NCBI GenBank assembly: GCA_963744255.1
Contig: CAVUSZ010000035.1
Location: 24,986-88,985, forward strand
Source of the DNA: DATEDA01 sp963744255
Lineage (GTDB): Bacteria > Pseudomonadota > Gammaproteobacteria > Burkholderiales > SG8-39
Reading direction: 5' to 3'
DNA length: 64,000 nucleotides
Under the pieces are notes generated by a model that saw nothing but the letters and a program-made list of their open reading frames with translations, ran no database searches and was not told the origin of the DNA. Every line of letters begins with the position of its first letter. Position 1 is the stretch's first letter. Of the stretch, positions 24,761-33,204 are shown in pieces. Both the position numbers and the translations under genes were made by a program.

Positions 24761-25219
24761 TCAGCACCTCGCCTGACGCAAGGGGAACAGTTCGTCGAGG
24801 AGCGGGATGAGCTCCTCGCCCAGCCCCCCCTTGCCGACCACCGCGTCGGCTCCGGCGGATGCAGCGGAGGCGCGATACAAATCGTCGTCGTCGTCGAGCA
24901 GCGCCACGATCTTCGGCGGTGCTGGGCGCAGGCGCATGAGCCGGCAGGACTGCTCCGCGGCAGGCTGGGGCAGGCTCCAGTCGATCAGGACGAGCTCGGG
25001 CTTCAGCGTTGCGGCCTGGATCACCGCGTCGTCAGGCGATCCGGTCGAGCCGACGACCTGCACCGCGGGCTCGGTGGCGAGGAACTGCAGCAGCGCGTGC
25101 AGCAGCCGCTCGTTCTCTTCCACGACGAGGATCCGGATGCGCCGGAGGATGGTCCCCGGCTGCCAGGGGCGTGTAATCACCGGAGTCCAAGCGTAGCGAG
25201 CGTGGCGGAGCTGGCCCAT
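24761..25219 (-). CDS. Single-domain response regulator
   Basis: The 152-residue product carries a receiver domain from about residue 29: acidic residues (ILVVEENERLLHALL), phosphorylatable D (PELVLIDWSLPQP), and K (ADAVVGKGGLGEELIPLL). No output domain follows. The D and K positions fit activity, although the first acidic pair is EE rather than DD. The N-terminal 28 residues are not conserved-looking, so the true start may be internal. It converges with the monooxygenase. Nearby signalling genes suggest it works with the PAS kinase. Confidence 0.75.
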   Translation of the reverse strand: MGQLRHARYAWTPVITRPWQPGTILRRIRILVVEENERLLHALLQFLATEPAVQVVGSTGSPDDAVIQAATLKPELVLIDWSLPQPAAEQSCRLMRLRPAPPKIVALLDDDDDLYRASAASAGADAVVGKGGLGEELIPLLDELFPLRQARC

Positions 25220-25268
25220 CAGGAAAACCCCTAAGTCGGCCCCGGGAGAAACCCTATCTCCGGCGCTG

Positions 25269-25706
25269 TTAGCCGCGTTCGAGCCGGACCGGCTCGACCA
25301 GAGGGGAGTCGGGACCGTTCAGCTCCGTCAGGCGTGCGCGGAGCAGCGCGGCATTCTCCTCGTTGAGATCGCGGAGATCGGCGAGCGCGTCTGCCACCCG
25401 CTTCCAGGCGGTGACCAGCTCGCCCCCGCGTCTGCCGGCGGCCGCGGCGCACGCCGCGAGGCCGCTGGCGTCCGCTGTGAACCCCAGCGCGGCGAGATAG
25501 CGGGCGCGTTGCGCCGTGTAGAGCTCGAGCGCGTGCAGCTGGACGAGCGTCTCGGCCGAGATCGCGTCGAGGCGTGCGATCTTCCCGGCGACGAGGTCGC
25601 GGTGCTCCTCCCCGGAAAGGGCGAGCATCTGCTTGAGATGCATGTGCTGGAGGTCGAACTCGCGGACGAGCGCGGCGAACGGATCGGCGGGTACGGTGAG
25701 GCTCAT
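25269..25706 (-). CDS. Helical protein, possibly FlgN-like
   Basis: The 145-residue product is almost entirely helical: DPFAALVREFDLQHMHLKQM, GEEHRDLVAGKIARLDAISA, VTAWKRVADALADLRDLNEE. The pattern of a long antiparallel coiled coil with a final NEENAALL segment recalls the flagellar export chaperone FlgN, but no flagellar genes are in the window, so the name is tentative. The start at 25706 is the best ATG. It lies between two response regulators on the same strand. Confidence 0.5.
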   Translation of the reverse strand: MSLTVPADPFAALVREFDLQHMHLKQMLALSGEEHRDLVAGKIARLDAISAETLVQLHALELYTAQRARYLAALGFTADASGLAACAAAAGRRGGELVTAWKRVADALADLRDLNEENAALLRARLTELNGPDSPLVEPVRLERG

Positions 25707-25733
25707 CGGGTGCAGCTACCGGAAAAAAAAGGT

Positions 25734-25831
25734 GTGAACTCGAGCGCGAACCGGTCGCTCCCCGACGGCCAGTTTCCCGGCACCAGGAGGCGCGCGGGAT
25801 CGGCGACAAACTTGGCCCATCTCGAGTTCAC
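25734..25831. repeat. Widely spaced 11-bp inverted repeat
   Basis: GTGAACTCGAG at 25734-25744 and CTCGAGTTCAC at 25821-25831 are perfect inverted copies separated by 76 bases, in the intergenic region between the helical protein gene and the NarL-type regulator gene. The spacing would suit DNA looping or two operators for one regulator. No function is shown. Confidence 0.4.
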
Positions 25832-25932
25832 GGCGCGAGAGCGTACGCAATTACGCTGCGCCGCCGAATCGGGGAACCCCTGAGATTGGCCCGACCGGGC
25901 CCTGAAACCGGGGTGCGGCCGTGGAAAAGTGC

Positions 25933-26580
25933 TTATCGGCCGTCGCTGACGAGCCCGATGCGGATCGCGTAGCGCGTGAGGCCCGCGACGTCCCGGATGC
26001 CGAGGCGGTCCATGATCTGGGCGCGATGCGTTTCGACGGTCTTGACCGACAGGTGCAGCCGTTCCGCGATCTCGCGCGTCGAGCGGCCCTCGGCGATGAG
26101 CTGCAGGATCTCACGCTGGCGCGGCGTGAGCGCCGGACCCGGTTCCGCCGCATCCAGACCACGCACGTAGCCTTCGATCACCTGTTTCGAGACCCGCGGA
26201 TCGAGGTAGCGCTCGCCGCGCAGCGCGGCGCGGATCGCCAGCTCGAGCTCCTCGACGCCCGCTTCCTTCAGCACGTAACCGGCGGTGCCGGCCTGCATCG
26301 CCTCGCGCACGTACGCCGGATCGGTGTGCATCGACAGGATCAGCACGCGGACTTCCGGACACTCGGCGTTCATCCGGCGCGCCGCGTCGAGCCCGTTCAG
26401 CTCGGGCATCGCGATGTCGAAGAGCGCGACATCCGGCTTGAGCGCCTTGGCGAGCCGTACGGCTTCGCGGCCGTTCGACGCCTCGGCGACGACCTCGAAC
26501 CCGTCGGCCGACTCGATCAGGGACTTCATGCCCGCGCGCACGAGCGCGTGATCGTCGGCGAGCAGGATACGGATCTTCAC
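25933..26580 (-). CDS. NarL/FixJ-type response regulator
   Basis: The 215-residue protein has a receiver domain (IRILLADDHALVRAGMKSLI; phospho-D in PDVALFDIAMPELNGLDAAR; T/S replaced in ILSMHTDPAYVREA; K in GYVLKEAGVEELELAI) and a LuxR-type helix-turn-helix (LTPRQREILQLIAEGRSTRE, ERLHLSVKTVETHRAQIMDR). Its start overlaps the stop of the upstream PAS kinase by four bases (ATGA), so it is the kinase's cognate regulator. Confidence 0.95.
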   Translation of the reverse strand: MKIRILLADDHALVRAGMKSLIESADGFEVVAEASNGREAVRLAKALKPDVALFDIAMPELNGLDAARRMNAECPEVRVLILSMHTDPAYVREAMQAGTAGYVLKEAGVEELELAIRAALRGERYLDPRVSKQVIEGYVRGLDAAEPGPALTPRQREILQLIAEGRSTREIAERLHLSVKTVETHRAQIMDRLGIRDVAGLTRYAIRIGLVSDGR

Positions 26581-29500
26581 CGGGACTCCTCGGCCAGCGG
26601 GAAGAGCGCCCGCACTTCGGTTCCCTGACCGAGGGCGGTGTCCATCTCGAGCCTGCCCCCGGCGAGCTGGGCCCGCTCCTCCATCCCCGACAGGCCGGCG
26701 CTCTCGCCGCGCGCCGCGCGCGCGGCGGCGGCCGACAGGTCGAATCCCTGCCCGTCATCGCGGACCGAGAGCACGAGCTCGCCGTTCACGACCCGGAGCG
26801 TGACCGCGAGACGACTCGCCCCGGCGTGGCGCGTCGCATTGGTCATCGCTTCCTGCACGATCCGGAAGCACGCCGTCTCCACGGCCGGGTCGAGCCGCCG
26901 CTGCGGCAGGCGGATGTCGGCATCCAGCTCCAGCTCGGCGCGCACGCTGCTCCGCTGCAGATGCGAGCGCAGTGCCGCCTCGAGCCCGAGGTCGTCGAGG
27001 ATTGTCGGGCGCAACCGCGTCGACAAGGCGCGTACCTCGGCGATCGCGCTCTCCAGCAGCATGAGGCTGTCCTCGAACGCGGCGCCGAGCTGGGGCTGCG
27101 CGGCGCGGCGCCGCAGCGTCTGCAGATTGAGCCTGACGGCGGTGAGCACCTGGCCGAGCTCGTCGTGCAGCTCGCGCGCGACCGCCCGCCGCTCGTCCTC
27201 CTGCACGGCGAGCACGCGTCGCGACAGCGTCCCGAGCCGGGCCGAGTACTCCGCGAGCCGGCGCTCGGCGGCCTTGCGCTCGGTGATGTCCAAGCCCGAG
27301 AGGACGACGCCGGTGAACTTGCCAGCCGCGTCGCGCAGCGGCCCCGCGTTGAGCAGCATCGTGCGCGACACGCCCCCCGGCAGCACCAGCTGGAGCTCGT
27401 AGCCGTGCAGCGCCGGCTCGCCGCGGCGCAGCCGCTCGAGGGGCAACTCGTCGACCCGCAACGGCCGTCCGTCGGTCGCGAGTCGCGCCCAGGGCATGTC
27501 GCCCTGGCGAAACCCGACGATCCGCTCGCGCGGCCGGTTCAGCAGCAGCTCCGCCTCGCGGTTGACGAGCTCGTAGTTCCCGTCCGCGCCGATGATCATC
27601 ACCGCCTCGGCCATCGTCTCGATGATGTCGCGCAGGCGTCGCTCGGCGTCTTTGCGCTCGGTGATATCCGACCACGTGGAGACGATGCCGTCGAAGTTGC
27701 CGGCCGCATCGCGCAGCGCTGCCGCGTTGGTCAGGATCGTCCGGCGCCGCCCGTCCGGCGGCAGCGCGCACTGGTACTCGTAGTTGCGCAGGGTGGGCTC
27801 GCCGCGAGCGAGCCGGGCGAAGGGGTGATCTTCGACGCGGAACGGGGAACCGTCGGGTGTGAGCCGGGTCCAGGGCACGTCGTGGTAGCCGAGGCCAAGG
27901 ATCCGCTCCCGCGACACGCCGGTCAGCTCCTCGGCGGCGCGGTTGAAGAGCTCGTAGCGGCCGTCCGCCCCGAAGATCGCGAGACCCTCGGCCATGGTCT
28001 CGATGATGTCGCGCAGGCGCCGCTCGGCGCTCTTCCGCTCGGTGATGTCGACCCAGGTCGCCACGATGCCGTCGAAGTTGCCGGCGGCGTCGCGCAGCGG
28101 CATCGCGTTGACTGAGACCATCCGCGGCCGGCCGTTCGGCGGGACGAACTGCATCTCGCGGTGGCGCACGGCGGGTTTTCCGCGGCGCAGCTGCTCGAAC
28201 GAATGATCCTCGAGGCGACACGGCGAGCCATCCGCCTCGAGACGCACCCAGGGCGCCTGGTCGAAACGGACATCGATGATGCGCTCCCGCGGCATGCCGA
28301 GAATTTCCTCGGCGGCGCGATTGACGACCTCGTAGCGGCCATCCCTGTCGATCAGGAAGAGCCCCTCGGTCATCGTCTCGATGATGTCGCGGAGCCGCCG
28401 CTCGGCGCTCTTCCGCTCGGTGATGTCGACCGCCGACAGGACGGCGCCGTCGAGCTTGCCGGCCGCGTCGTAGAGCGGCATCGCGCTCGCGAGCACCGTG
28501 CGCGCCTGGCCCTGCGGCGTCACGAACTGCATCTCGTAGTCGCGCAGGGCCGGCTCGCCGCGGGCGAGCCGCGCGAACGGATGGTTCTCGATCCGGAACG
28601 GCGAGCCGTCCGCGGACAGGCGTCCCCACGGGACCTCGTCGAACCGCACGCCGATGATGCGGTCCCGGGTCACGCCGAGCAGCTCCTCCTGCGCGCGGTT
28701 GACGAGCTGGTAGCGCCCGTCCGCCCCGATCAGCATGAGACCTTCGCCGAGGGTCTCGATGAGATCGACGAGCCGCTGCTCGGCGCGCCTGCGCTCGGTG
28801 ATGTCGACACCGGTGATGACGGCGCCATCGAAATTGCCGGCCGCATCGCGCAGCGGTACGGCGTTGAAGGAGATCAGCCGCGGCGCGCCACCCCCCGGCG
28901 GCACGACCTGGAGCTCGAGGTCGCGGATGCCCGGCTCGCCGCGGCGCAGCCGCTCGAACGGATAGTCCTCGTCGCGCAGCAGCGAGTCGTCGGCGAGACG
29001 CACCCAGGGCACGCGGTCGAAGCTGCGGCCGATGATGCGCTCGCGCGACGTGCCGAGCACTCGTTCCATGGCGCGGTTGGTGATTTCGAAGCGCCCGTCC
29101 GCGTCGAGGATCGTGATCGTTTCGGTCATCGCCTCGATGACGTCGCGCAGACGCTGCTCGGCCGTCCTGCGCTCGGTGATGTCCACGCCGGTCATCACGA
29201 TGCCGTCGAAGCCGCCGGCCGCATCGCGCAGCGCCGCGGCGTTGACCGAGACCATCCGCGCCCGGCCCTGCGGCGTGACGACCTGGAACACCTGGTCCCG
29301 CACCGTCCGCTCGCCGCGGCGCAGCCGCTCGAACGGATGATCCGCGAGGTCGAACATCGTGCCGTCGGCCGCGGCGCGGCGCCACGACACCGCGTCGAAC
29401 CGCACCCCGACGATTCTGTCCCGGGGAACGCCGAGCAGCACTTCCTCCGCGCGGTTGGCGAGCTCGTAGCGCCCATCCGGTCCCATGATCAGGACGCCTT

Positions 29501-29951
29501 CGGCGATCGTCTCGATGATCTCCCGCAACCGCCGCTCGTCCGCTTCGGCCCGCGCCAGCGCGTCGTGCCGATCCGATTCGAGCCTCCGGCGCGCCGCGAT
29601 CATCCGGTTGAACTCGGCGCTGATGAGCGCGATCTCGCGCGGGCCGGTCTCGGGCGCGGATGCATCGGTCGCACCGGAGGCGGCGCGCTGCATCGCCGCC
29701 ACGATGCCGGTGACGGGCCGGCTCAATCGCCGCGCGACGACCCACGCGAGCGCCACCGCGCTGAGGACGACGAGCGCCGCGAAACCCAGGGCGAGTTGAG
29801 TCGCGCGGTAGATCGGGTCGAGCGTCTCGGGCCTGGGCAGACCGGCGGCCACGTACCACCCGGCGAGCGGCAGCAGGACTGCCAGCGGGACGACGGCGGC
29901 CGCGATCATCGCGAACAGTGTCGCGCGCAGGCTGACGGATGGCAGCTTCAT
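26577..29951 (-). CDS. Sensor histidine kinase with six tandem PAS domains
   Basis: The 1124-residue protein has two membrane helices near residues 10-30 and 55-80, a HAMP-like segment, and then six consecutive PAS/PAC units of about 124 residues (roughly 160-905). Each starts RLR(D/E)IIE and ends in DITERK/R-AER. A HisKA_3 domain follows (DERRAVARELHDELGQVLTA, phospho-accepting H) and a HATPase domain (IVQEAMTNATRHAGASRLAV, DDGQGFD). This class transfers phosphate to NarL-type regulators, and one overlaps its 3' end. The start at 29951 begins right at the first helix. The PAS units are similar enough to count as tandem duplications. Confidence 0.93.
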   Translation of the reverse strand: MKLPSVSLRATLFAMIAAAVVPLAVLLPLAGWYVAAGLPRPETLDPIYRATQLALGFAALVVLSAVALAWVVARRLSRPVTGIVAAMQRAASGATDASAPETGPREIALISAEFNRMIAARRRLESDRHDALARAEADERRLREIIETIAEGVLIMGPDGRYELANRAEEVLLGVPRDRIVGVRFDAVSWRRAAADGTMFDLADHPFERLRRGERTVRDQVFQVVTPQGRARMVSVNAAALRDAAGGFDGIVMTGVDITERRTAEQRLRDVIEAMTETITILDADGRFEITNRAMERVLGTSRERIIGRSFDRVPWVRLADDSLLRDEDYPFERLRRGEPGIRDLELQVVPPGGGAPRLISFNAVPLRDAAGNFDGAVITGVDITERRRAEQRLVDLIETLGEGLMLIGADGRYQLVNRAQEELLGVTRDRIIGVRFDEVPWGRLSADGSPFRIENHPFARLARGEPALRDYEMQFVTPQGQARTVLASAMPLYDAAGKLDGAVLSAVDITERKSAERRLRDIIETMTEGLFLIDRDGRYEVVNRAAEEILGMPRERIIDVRFDQAPWVRLEADGSPCRLEDHSFEQLRRGKPAVRHREMQFVPPNGRPRMVSVNAMPLRDAAGNFDGIVATWVDITERKSAERRLRDIIETMAEGLAIFGADGRYELFNRAAEELTGVSRERILGLGYHDVPWTRLTPDGSPFRVEDHPFARLARGEPTLRNYEYQCALPPDGRRRTILTNAAALRDAAGNFDGIVSTWSDITERKDAERRLRDIIETMAEAVMIIGADGNYELVNREAELLLNRPRERIVGFRQGDMPWARLATDGRPLRVDELPLERLRRGEPALHGYELQLVLPGGVSRTMLLNAGPLRDAAGKFTGVVLSGLDITERKAAERRLAEYSARLGTLSRRVLAVQEDERRAVARELHDELGQVLTAVRLNLQTLRRRAAQPQLGAAFEDSLMLLESAIAEVRALSTRLRPTILDDLGLEAALRSHLQRSSVRAELELDADIRLPQRRLDPAVETACFRIVQEAMTNATRHAGASRLAVTLRVVNGELVLSVRDDGQGFDLSAAAARAARGESAGLSGMEERAQLAGGRLEMDTALGQGTEVRALFPLAEESR
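27262..29510 (-). repeat. Six tandem PAS-coding repeats of about 372-375 bp
   Basis: Inside the kinase gene the segment encoding a PAS/PAC unit recurs six times head to tail. Shared words on the plus strand include gcgctcggtgatgtc and gtctcgatgatgtcgcgcag at regular intervals. Units four and five (in protein order) are closest. Such arrays expand and contract by recombination, so copy number may vary between strains. Confidence 0.75.
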
Positions 29952-29963
29952 TCCGGTCGCGCC

Positions 29964-30011
29964 TCGATCATGCCGCAAGCATAGACCTCGATCATGCCGC
30001 TAGCATAGACC
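29964..30011. repeat. Tandem 24-bp duplication upstream of the PAS kinase
   Basis: tcgatcatgccgcaagcata-gacc at 29964-29987 is followed directly by a copy with one change (a to t) at 29988-30011. It lies between the kinase start and the trmB stop. It may be simple slippage, or two binding sites. Confidence 0.7.
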
Positions 30012-30027
30012 AGGCGGCGCGACGGGC

Positions 30028-30705
30028 TCAACGCCTCCGGAACACGGCGTCCCAGACCCGGTGACCCAGCCCGACGCCGCGACGCTCGAATTTCGTTTCC
30101 GGCCGCGAGCCGGGGCGCGGCGCAAACCCGCCTGCGCTGTTCTCGAGCGCGGGCTCGGCTGACAGCACGGCGAGGATCTGCAGCGCGTAGTCCTCCCAGT
30201 CGGTCGCGACGTGCACGTACGCGCCCGGCTTCATGCGCCCGGCGGCGAGCTTCACGAACCCGGGCTGGACGAGTCGCCGCTTGTGATGGCGCTTCTTCGG
30301 CCACGGGTCGGGGAAAAAAAGATGGATGCCGTCGAGCGCGCCGGGCGGAATCATCCGCTCGAGGACTTCCACCGCGTCGTGCTGGATGATGCGCACGTTC
30401 CCGAGGCCGAGGCTCTCGATCCGGTTGAGCAGGCTGCCGACGCCGGGTGAGTGGACCTCGATCGCGAGGTAGTCGGTCTCCGGATGCGCGGCAGCGATCG
30501 CCGCCGTCGTCTCGCCCATGCCGAACCCGATCTCGAGCACCTTCGGCGCGGCGCGACCGAACACGCGCTCGAGATCGAGCGGCTCCGGCGCGAACGGGAT
30601 GCCGTAGACGGGAGCGAGCCGCGCTCGCGCCCGCGCCTGCGCGGCCGTGGTGCGGCCCTGGCGCAGGACGTAGCTGCGGATCGACCGGTGAGGGGGGTCG
30701 GTCAG
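30028..30705 (-). CDS. trmB: tRNA (guanine-N7)-methyltransferase, apparently with CTG start
   Basis: TrmB methylates G46 of tRNA using S-adenosylmethionine. Signatures are VLEIGFGMGETTAAIAAAHP, YLAIEVHSPGVGSLLNRIES, DGIHLFFPDPWPKKRHHKRR and ATDWEDYALQILAVL. The conserved N-terminus TDPPHRSIRSYVLRQGRTTA is encoded from 30705 onward, but the only codon that can begin it is CTG, immediately after the in-frame stop of thiG; the first ordinary start (GTG at 30564) would cut off 47 conserved residues. I therefore place the start at the CTG. A single C-for-A base error in an ATG is the alternative. The gene follows thiG directly, the usual order. Confidence 0.85.
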   Translation of the reverse strand: MTDPPHRSIRSYVLRQGRTTAAQARARARLAPVYGIPFAPEPLDLERVFGRAAPKVLEIGFGMGETTAAIAAAHPETDYLAIEVHSPGVGSLLNRIESLGLGNVRIIQHDAVEVLERMIPPGALDGIHLFFPDPWPKKRHHKRRLVQPGFVKLAAGRMKPGAYVHVATDWEDYALQILAVLSAEPALENSAGGFAPRPGSRPETKFERRGVGLGHRVWDAVFRRR

Positions 30706-31518
30706 TCAGCCCTTCGGGGCGATCACGCCTTCGATCGGGGAGCTGGGTGTGGCCGAGTACAGCTTCCTCGGCATGCGGCCGGCGAGGAAGGCTTCGCGGC
30801 CGGCCTCGATCGCCTTCCGCATCGCCTGCGCCATGCGCACCGGGTCCTGCGCCTTGGCGATCGCGGTGTTCATGAGGACGCCGTCGCAGCCGAGCTCCAT
30901 CGCGATCGCCGCGTCGGAGGCGGTGCCGACGCCGGCGTCGACGAGCACCGGCACTTTCGCCTGGTCGATGATGAGCCGCAGGTTCCAGGGGTTGAGGATG
31001 CCCATGCCGGAACCGATCAGCGAGGCGAGCGGCATCACCGCGACGCAGCCGATCTCCTCCAACCGCTTCGCGATGATCGGGTCGTCGCTCGTGTACACCA
31101 TCACCTTGAAGCCCTCCTTCACGAGCGTCTCCGCGGCCTTCAGCGTCTCGATGACGTTCGGAAAGAGCGTGTGCGGATCGCCGAGCACCTCGAGCTTGAC
31201 GAGCTCGTGCCCGTCGAGCAGCTCGCGCGCGAGCCGCAACGTCCGGACGGCGTCGTCGGCGGAGTAGCAGCCCGCGGTGTTGGGGAGGTAGGTATACCTG
31301 GACGGCGGCACCGCATCGAGGAGGCTCGGCTCGTTCGCGTTCTGGCCGATGTTGGTGCGGCGGATCGCGACCGTGACGATCTCGGCGCCGCTTGCCTCGA
31401 CCGCGCGGCGGGTCTCGTCGAAGTCCTGGTACTTGCCGGTGCCGATCAGGAGCCGCGAGGCATAGGCCTTGCCCGCGACCAGCAGCGGATCGGCCAGCGC
31501 TTGCGTGGGAGCGTTCAT
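30706..31518 (-). CDS. thiG: Thiazole synthase
   Basis: ThiG builds the thiazole phosphate of thiamine from deoxyxylulose phosphate, dehydroglycine and ThiS thiocarboxylate. The 270-residue protein has the N-terminal strand RLLIGTGKYQDFDETRRAVE, the lysine that forms the Schiff base in ELVKLEVLGD, and the phosphate-binding region PVLVDAGVGTASDAAIAMEL followed by GVLMNTAIAKAQDPVRMAQA. It lies six bases behind thiS, so the two are co-transcribed. Confidence 0.97.
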   Translation of the reverse strand: MNAPTQALADPLLVAGKAYASRLLIGTGKYQDFDETRRAVEASGAEIVTVAIRRTNIGQNANEPSLLDAVPPSRYTYLPNTAGCYSADDAVRTLRLARELLDGHELVKLEVLGDPHTLFPNVIETLKAAETLVKEGFKVMVYTSDDPIIAKRLEEIGCVAVMPLASLIGSGMGILNPWNLRLIIDQAKVPVLVDAGVGTASDAAIAMELGCDGVLMNTAIAKAQDPVRMAQAMRKAIEAGREAFLAGRMPRKLYSATPSSPIEGVIAPKG

Positions 31519-31524
31519 CGGTGT

Positions 31525-31728
31525 TCAGCCTCCGCCGACGGCGACGACGATCTCGAGGCGGTCGCCGCTTGCGAGCGGCGTTGCGGCGTAGCGGCTGCGC
31601 GGGACGATCTCGCCGTTGCGTTCGACCGCCACCTTTCTCCCCGCGAGCGCGAGCCGCTCGAGCAGGCGCGCGACGTCGAGCGCGCCATCGAAGCGCTTCG
31701 TCTCGCCGTTCACGGAGAGCTCGATCAT
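31525..31728 (-). CDS. thiS: Sulfur carrier protein ThiS
   Basis: The 67-residue ubiquitin-like protein begins MIELSVNGETKRFDGALDVA and ends in the obligatory glycine pair (LEIVVAVGGG), whose last carboxylate is thiolated to donate sulfur to ThiG. It contains VAVERNGEIVPRSRYAATPL, typical of the family. It is the first gene of thiS-thiG-trmB. Confidence 0.95.
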   Translation of the reverse strand: MIELSVNGETKRFDGALDVARLLERLALAGRKVAVERNGEIVPRSRYAATPLASGDRLEIVVAVGGG

Positions 31729-31812
31729 GGGCCGGGAATCATAGCACCGGGCGGCGTTGCGGCGTCCCGGGGCGTCGGCTAGAGTCCGGCGAAGCGGTCA
31801 AACGGAGGAGCG

Positions 31813-32791
31813 ATGATGCGATCCATACCCCGGGGGCGGGCGCTTGCGGCGCTCGCGCTCGCCGCATTCGCCGTGGCGGCCGCGGCGCAGGACTACCCCA
31901 GCCGTCCGGTCAAGATCATCGCGCCGAATCCGCCCGGCGGCGGCTTCGATTTCGTCGCCCGGGTCGCGGCCGAACGACTCTCGGCGCAGCTCGGCCAGCA
32001 GTTCATCGTCGAGAACCGCGTCGGCTCGGGCACGGTCGTCGGCACGACGGCGGCGGCGCGCTCGGCGCCCGACGGCTACACGCTCGTGGTCGGTGGCTTG
32101 AGCAACATCGCGCTGAACCCGGGGCTGTACAAGGAGCTGCCCTACGACCCGCTCGCCGATTTCACGCCGGTCGGTCTGATCGCGACCTATTCCTACACGC
32201 TCGTCGGCCGCAAGGACCTGCCGCAGGCCTCGCTGAAGGAGATCGTCGAGCTACGCGCGCGCGAACCCGGGCAAGGTCAACTTCGCCGTCGGCGGCCCCG
32301 GTACCGGCCAGCAGATCGGCGCGGCGATCCTTGCACGGCTCACCGGCACGACCTTCCATTTCGTGCCGTACAAGGGCGCGGGCGCCGTGTATCCGGATCT
32401 CCTCGCCGGGCGCGTCGATCTCTTCTACGACCTCACCGGCACCGCGCGGCCGTACATCGACGGCGGGCAGGTGAAGGGCATCGCCACCTCGTCGGCGCAG
32501 CGCAACCCGCTGCTTCCGGCGGTGCCGACGATCAACGAGAGCGGCGTCGCCGAGCTCGAAATGGAGACCTGGTTCGGCCTTTTCGCGCCTGCGAAGACGC
32601 CGCCGGCGATCCTCGACCGCCTGCGCGCCGAGACCGCGAAAGTCGTCGAGCATCCCAGACGTCGTCGCGCGCTTCGAGAAGGCGACCGCGCGGGTCGTGC
32701 GCATGAGCCCGGAGGCGACCGACGCCTACGTGAAGGCCGAATCGCGAAATGGACCCGGCTGGTCAGGGAGGCCGGCATCACGGCGGAGTGA
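31813..32791 (+). pseudogene. Bug/TctC solute-binding protein, three frame breaks
   Basis: The product is a periplasmic binding protein of the Bug family: signal peptide (ALAALALAAFAVAAAAQ), DYPSRPVKIIAPNPPGGGFD, QQFIVENRVGSGTVVGTTAA, then in a second frame VNFAVGGPGTGQQIGAAILA and FHFVPYKGAGAVYPDLLAGR. A third frame carries DVVARFEKATARVVRMSPEA and the last returns with KWTRLVREAGITAE. The breaks fit an extra A near 32258, an extra A near 32657 and a lost G near 32744. All conserved blocks survive, so sequence error or very recent decay is likely. No tctAB membrane genes are adjacent, as usual for this family. Confidence 0.8.
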
Positions 32792-33025
32792 CGCGCGCGG
32801 CGACATCACACTTGCACGTTGCCGATCTTCGGGCTGTAGCGGTTACAATCCAGGCGCTGGCGGGCGTCATCTGGTACAGCTTCCTCCGAAGCGAATCGAG
32901 CTTGGGAAGCTTCGTCAACCTCTGAACTCCACCCGTGTACCAGACCCCGAAGGCGCTGTGCGAGCTGCAGGCCGATGGCTTCGACTGGTCCTGATGCAGG
33001 TCTGGTGTTGGACGGTACCGCCCGA

Positions 33026-33099
33026 GCGGGCGTCGTATAACGGCATTACCCCAGCTTCCCAAGCTGGTGACGAGGGTTCGACTCCCTTCGCCCGCTCCA
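33026..33099 (+). tRNA. tRNA-Gly, anticodon CCC
   Basis: The 74-base gene folds as a complete cloverleaf. Acceptor stem is GCGGGCG with CGCCCGC, D-arm GTA with TAC, and anticodon stem CCAGC/GCTGG around the loop TTCCCAA with anticodon CCC at 33058-33060. The T-arm is GAGGG/CCCTT around TTCGACT, then discriminator T and an encoded CCA. It reads glycine GGG codons. A TACAAT box at 32844-32849 is a possible promoter element about 180 bases upstream. The 230 bases between the previous gene and the tRNA hold no gene that I can support. Confidence 0.95.
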
Positions 33100-33204
33100 C
33101 CGTAATTCCTCACTCCGGCCCGAGGGGTTGCGACGGAGCAAACCCGGCGTCTTGGTTACGTCTCGATCAACGGGCAGGGCGCAGGGCACCGTTGCAGGGA
33201 TGGC

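Noticed and set aside
26755..29984. Long ORFs in other frames over the PAS kinase (1034 residues minus, 607 residues plus)
   Set aside because: They mirror the repeated PAS DNA and have low-complexity R/A/H-rich sequence; the real frame has full kinase domains.
29964..30011. Possible start of a CRISPR array
   Set aside because: Two adjacent 24-base copies with no spacer are a tandem duplication, not repeats with spacers; no array was seen anywhere in the window.
32778..33113. Minus-strand ORFs across the tRNA-Gly (for example with GAGEGSRTLVTSLGSWGNAV or ERAKGVEPSSPAWEAGV)
   Set aside because: These are well-known false ORFs created by the antisense of tRNA-Gly genes; the tRNA folds perfectly.
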